In this document: positions 5,093-7,631 of the stretch, piece after piece
Layout of the letters: each line of letters opens with the position of its first letter
How positions within the stretch are numbered: position 1 is the stretch's first letter
DNA from: AV133 sp035567015
Lineage (GTDB): Bacteria; Verrucomicrobiota; Verrucomicrobiia; Chthoniobacterales; UBA10450
Reading direction: 5' to 3'
Length of the DNA: 7,631 nucleotides
Assembly (NCBI GenBank): GCA_035567015.1
Contig: DATMPQ010000086.1
Coordinates: 1 to 7,631 of the forward strand
Notes under the pieces: model-generated
What the model saw: the letters and a program-made list of their open reading frames with translations, nothing else
Told to the model about the DNA's origin: nothing
Database searches by the model: none
Position numbers and translations under genes: made by a program

Positions 5093-6828
5093 AAGCCGCG
5101 CTGTTTCAAGAGCGCGATGGTCTCGCGTAGCATGCGGTAGCCAAAGTGGCCCTGTCGCACGTGGAGCAATTCTGAGCCGCGCCATTTCTGCTGAATCTTC
5201 TCGATGTCTGCCGGACGCGTGATCAAATCGAAGTCGCCCGCCACAAACAACACGCACTCCGCGCCGCACAACGGCTCGTTGTGCATCGGTGAACTGAGAT
5301 GAAAATGCCGCGCCACAAGCGACGGCTCGATTTTCGCCCGGCGCAACTCCCGCCGCATAAAGGCTGAAGCTGGACTTTCCCAGATTGCATGATCGACGTT
5401 CACGATCGGCGCCATCAACGCGACAAAACGGAAATCGCGCTCGACTATCGCGAGGAGTGCACCGATCCACCCCCCATAACTAGTGCCAAGTATGCCAAAC
5501 TCGCCACAACCGCGCTCGCGCAACGCCGCCATCAATTGCCGCACTTCGATCACGCCCTGGCGTAGGCCCTCGGCGTTACGGATGAGATCGGCGGTGATCG
5601 CGAGTTCGCCATTCCAGTAGCCGCGCGGCACACGCGAATAGTGATAGGGGAGGTGCACGAAACAAGCGTTCCAGCCGAGTTCGTTGAAGTGCGCAGCCCA
5701 GCGGCGATAGCCAACATGACTCGCGGACATGAGCGCATGCAGTATGATTACCGTCGGCGCGCTCCAGCCGCGCGCGCATGGAAAGAAATCTGCACGTGCG
5801 ATGTTGTTCGCGGGAAATTTCGAATCGACCGGGCTGCGCCAGGTGGCTGTTGCGCCGTAGGCATCGCCGATTGCGCTCGCGATCTCGCCATCGCGCGGCG
5901 CGGCGTAAAAATTGTGGGCCGTGAGCTTCTCGCACTGTGTGACATAGCGCTCCATCTCATCGCGGCTGCGCGCATGCAGTCGATGCCGCGACTGGACGAA
6001 ATTCATCGATGCGCACACGAGCGAATCGACTGTCGTCGCGGCGAAACGCGAAAATGGCAGAGCGCGATAATGGTAGGGACGCCGCGTTGCCCCGAAAGCT
6101 TTCGGGGGTCGGTGCAGCGCGCCGACCCTACCAATCATTCGATCTCGCGGCGGGTGCGGCAGATCGTCCGGCGTGAGTTGAAATTGTTCGCGCAGCTCGG
6201 CGTAGAGAATTTTGAACGCGACGGCCAAGTCGTGCTCAATGCGCTCGCGCGCCACGGACTTCTCCAGGTCCGGAAAAGGCGAGATCAGATCGCCGAAAGC
6301 GACCCACACCGGCGTGCGCCGCAGCGGCAGCCAGTTTTTCTTCGAGTAGAGGCGATCGCTGCCGACGATCACGCACGGCAGAATCGGAACGCCGGCCATG
6401 TGCGCGAGCGTGGATGCGCCCGGCCGAAGCGGCGCGCCTTCGAGCAGCGAGCGCGCCCCGTCCCGAATGCCGCCCTCGGGAAAAACACCTACCATGCGTC
6501 CCTCGTTCAACCGCTCGATCGCAGTGCGGATCGTCTTGCGATCGGCACGATGCCGATCTGCCGGGAACGCATCGACGGCTCGTAAAAAAGATCCAAGCAG
6601 CGGCTTCGGAAAAAACTCCGCCATCGCCATCCAATCGATTTTGCGCCGCACAACCGAGGAAATAATAAGCGGATCGAAGTGGCTGATATGATTTGCCGCT
6701 AGGAGAAGGCCGTCGTCGCGATTTGCATTTTTACGCCCGATCACGCGAATGCGTGACGAGTAACCAAAAAGCACTTTCATCAAAGCCGCGGCAGCGCGGT
6801 TGGCAATTAAATGAAATAATGAACGCAT
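5089..6828 (-). CDS. PlsC-type acyltransferase / alpha-beta-hydrolase fusion protein
   Basis: The protein is 579 aa from ATG 6828. The N-terminal half (about 15-215) is a lysophospholipid acyltransferase (PlsC/AGPAT) domain: NHISHFD (46-52) is the catalytic H-x4-D motif and FPEGGIRDG (116-124) is the FPEG acyl-acceptor motif. Typical PlsC proteins end near residue 200-250. The C-terminal half (about 355-579) is an alpha/beta hydrolase: strand and oxyanion region VIILHALMSAS (360-370), nucleophile elbow GTSYGG with S450, likely acid D532 or D534 in AGDFDLI, and H561 in QGHFGY. The segment LPYHYSRVPRGYWNGE resembles the ABHD18/DUF2048 type. Residues 233-253 are encoded by a palindromic repeat inserted in frame. 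TTG at 6834 would add two residues. The upstream same-strand acyl ligase suggests acyl activation, transfer and perhaps deacylation in phospholipid remodelling; the hydrolase substrate is unknown. Confidence 0.88.
   Translation of the reverse strand: MRSLFHLIANRAAAALMKVLFGYSSRIRVIGRKNANRDDGLLLAANHISHFDPLIISSVVRRKIDWMAMAEFFPKPLLGSFLRAVDAFPADRHRADRKTIRTAIERLNEGRMVGVFPEGGIRDGARSLLEGAPLRPGASTLAHMAGVPILPCVIVGSDRLYSKKNWLPLRRTPVWVAFGDLISPFPDLEKSVARERIEHDLAVAFKILYAELREQFQLTPDDLPHPPRDRMIGRVGALHRPPKAFGATRRPYHYRALPFSRFAATTVDSLVCASMNFVQSRHRLHARSRDEMERYVTQCEKLTAHNFYAAPRDGEIASAIGDAYGATATWRSPVDSKFPANNIARADFFPCARGWSAPTVIILHALMSASHVGYRRWAAHFNELGWNACFVHLPYHYSRVPRGYWNGELAITADLIRNAEGLRQGVIEVRQLMAALRERGCGEFGILGTSYGGWIGALLAIVERDFRFVALMAPIVNVDHAIWESPASAFMRRELRRAKIEPSLVARHFHLSSPMHNEPLCGAECVLFVAGDFDLITRPADIEKIQQKWRGSELLHVRQGHFGYRMLRETIALLKQRGL
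6071..6133. repeat. 63-bp palindromic repeat element inside the acyltransferase-hydrolase gene
   Basis: The outer arms TGGTAGGG (6071-6078) and CCCTACCA (6126-6133) are perfect inverted repeats. Inside are the perfect 18-bp palindrome CCCCGAAAGCTTTCGGGG (6090-6107) and a small stem GTCGG/CCGAC (6108-6112, 6122-6126). Its length is a multiple of three, and on the minus strand it reads as residues 233-253 of the fusion protein (RVGALHRPPKAFGATRRPY and flanks), with no stop. It sits between the two domains. The architecture resembles protein-embedded palindromic elements known from Rickettsia (RPE). The central palindrome is shared with 553-570. Confidence 0.75.
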
Positions 6829-6880
6829 CGGCAAAAACAGCGCGGCGCGTTAAAGTTGGATTTTGGAAGACGGCCGTCGT

Positions 6881-6933
6881 CGGCTGTCACGGCGAACAGC
6901 CGCCCCGGCTGTTCGACAGGCCTGAGGCCTGTC
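6881..6933. other. Tandem perfect hairpins in the ligase-acyltransferase gap
   Basis: Two adjacent perfect stem-loops lie in the 139-nt gap between two minus-strand genes. CGAACAGCCG (6893-6902), loop CCC and CGGCTGTTCG (6906-6915) form a 10-bp stem. GACAGGCCT (6915-6923), one G and AGGCCTGTC (6925-6933) form a 9-bp palindrome. CGGCTGT also occurs at 6881-6887 and could pair with 6896-6902 instead, giving a mutually exclusive alternative stem. No T-run follows on the minus strand, so a simple intrinsic terminator is unlikely. It could be a palindromic repeat, an mRNA-stabilising structure or an attenuator between the operon genes. Confidence 0.65.
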
Positions 6934-6973
6934 TGCCCCTAATAAACGAGGCGCCTTTTTTCCAATTACTGCG

Positions 6974-7631
6974 CTATTGTCGAGCTTCATCAGCGAGCTG
7001 ATGGCATTTTTTGAGGTCGAGTTTGCCGGAGGCGAGGACGGGGATGGATTCCACGCGCTGGACTTTTCTTGGAATCCACAAATTTGGGACGCCAGCTTCG
7101 CGCAACTTGTCACGCAATTGCGCAAGATCCACATCTACCGCGCTGAGGAGCAGAAGTGCTTCGCCTTTTGTTTCATCCTGCACTCCCATGATCGCGATCC
7201 CGCGATCCTCCTTTCCAGACAAATCGAGCAACTCGATGATTTTGTGTTCGATCACTTCATGCGGCACCATTTCGCCGCCGATTTTCGAGAAGCGCGAAAG
7301 ACGTCCTTCAATGTAAAGAAATCCGTCCTCATCGAATCGGCCGATATCGCCGGTCTTGAACCAGTTGTCGCGCAAGACATCCGCGGTTCTTTCCGGATCG
7401 TGGAGATAGCCTTCGAAAATATTTGGGCCGCGTAGCCAGAGCATTCCCGTTTCGTGCAACGAAAGTTTGCGATCGGTTTCCGGTTCGCGGATTTCGGCTG
7501 CGATTCCGGGCGCCATTTTGCCGACTGAGCCGAGGCGGGCCGAGGGTTGAATTTGTTCGCCGGGCTTTGTTGGTTGCGGCTCGGGCAAATTCACGCTTAC
7601 GACCGGCGAAGTTTCGGTTAGTCCATAACCT
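6974..7631 (-). CDS. AMP-forming acyl ligase, Aas-like, C-terminal part (5' truncated)
   Basis: The last 218 codons are visible; the gene continues past the window edge. The first complete codons give GYGLTETSPVVS, the conserved YGxTE (A5) motif. Then come GMLWLRGPNIFEGYL (A6 region), WFKTGDIGRFDEDGFLYIEGR (A7, with the ribose-binding Asp) and RFSKIGGEMVPHEVIE (A8 hinge). ASGKLDLKK near the end carries the A10 catalytic lysine. All C-terminal catalytic elements are therefore present. The KIGGEMV hinge is typical of acyl-ACP synthetase domains of Aas (2-acylglycerophosphoethanolamine acyltransferase/acyl-ACP synthetase), in which the ligase is fused to PlsC, often with an LplT-type transporter. 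Here the PlsC domain is instead in the next gene downstream on the same strand. An internal GTG at 7594 is not the real start. Family certain; precise substrate inferred. Confidence 0.9.
   Translation of the reverse strand, partial: GYGLTETSPVVSVNLPEPQPTKPGEQIQPSARLGSVGKMAPGIAAEIREPETDRKLSLHETGMLWLRGPNIFEGYLHDPERTADVLRDNWFKTGDIGRFDEDGFLYIEGRLSRFSKIGGEMVPHEVIEHKIIELLDLSGKEDRGIAIMGVQDETKGEALLLLSAVDVDLAQLRDKLREAGVPNLWIPRKVQRVESIPVLASGKLDLKKCHQLADEARQ

Noticed and set aside
5641..6585. 314-aa plus-strand open frame
   Set aside because: Arg/Ala-rich shadow opposite the PlsC-hydrolase gene, which has clear motifs on the other strand.
6951..6961. Intrinsic terminator using the T-run after the tandem hairpins
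   Set aside because: The run is about 20 nt from the stem and on the plus strand, where no gene ends; the flanking genes are on the minus strand.

Overview
The window looks like a chromosomal stretch of a Gram-negative soil bacterium, most likely Verrucomicrobiota (Chthoniobacterales-like). This placement is inference. It rests on mid-50s GC judged by eye, short heptameric repeats and palindromic repeat elements, a bacterial lipase-maturation-factor homologue, a ScyD/ScyE-type beta-propeller and a PlsC/acyl-ligase lipid module. There is no rRNA or other marker gene to settle it.

Layout: (1) 1-171 is the 3' end of an unrecognised gene. (2) 182-294 holds a promoter-like TTGACA and an intact tRNA-Met(CAU). 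(3) 295-1018 is the accessory part. A GIY-YIG nuclease ORF starts 9 nt after the tRNA and is followed by two displaced copies of the tRNA 3' end, at 571-605 (35 bp identical) and 765-785 (21 bp identical). A ten-unit heptamer array and several hairpins lie between and after them. (4) 1019-2152 (minus) encodes a secreted ScyD/ScyE-like beta-propeller. Its 5' side abuts a short relic of a TPR-type protein C-terminus at 2213-2302. (5) 2332-5018 (plus) is a two-gene unit: a lipase maturation factor-like membrane protein, then an SGNH/GDSL hydrolase 11 nt downstream. (6) 5031-5092 is a large imperfect palindrome between convergent genes, and it supplies the stop codon of the next gene. (7) 5089-6828 (minus) encodes a PlsC acyltransferase fused to an alpha/beta-hydrolase. 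A 63-bp palindromic repeat sits in frame in its interdomain linker. (8) 6835-6973 holds tandem perfect hairpins. (9) 6974-7631 (minus) is the C-terminal part of an Aas-like AMP-forming acyl ligase that runs off the window.

The minus-strand pair (acyl ligase, then PlsC-hydrolase) reads as a phospholipid acylation/remodelling unit, because acyl activation and acyl transfer are classically joined in Aas systems. The plus-strand pair joins a lipase-maturation-like membrane protein with a candidate esterase/lipase.

The best candidate for something undescribed is the tRNA-Met/GIY-YIG unit. It has the layout of a 307-bp mini-element that inserts at a tRNA 3' end, leaves the tRNA intact and carries only a nuclease. 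An older decayed relative appears to lie next to it. The in-frame palindromic repeat inside the acyltransferase-hydrolase gene is the second most interesting signal.
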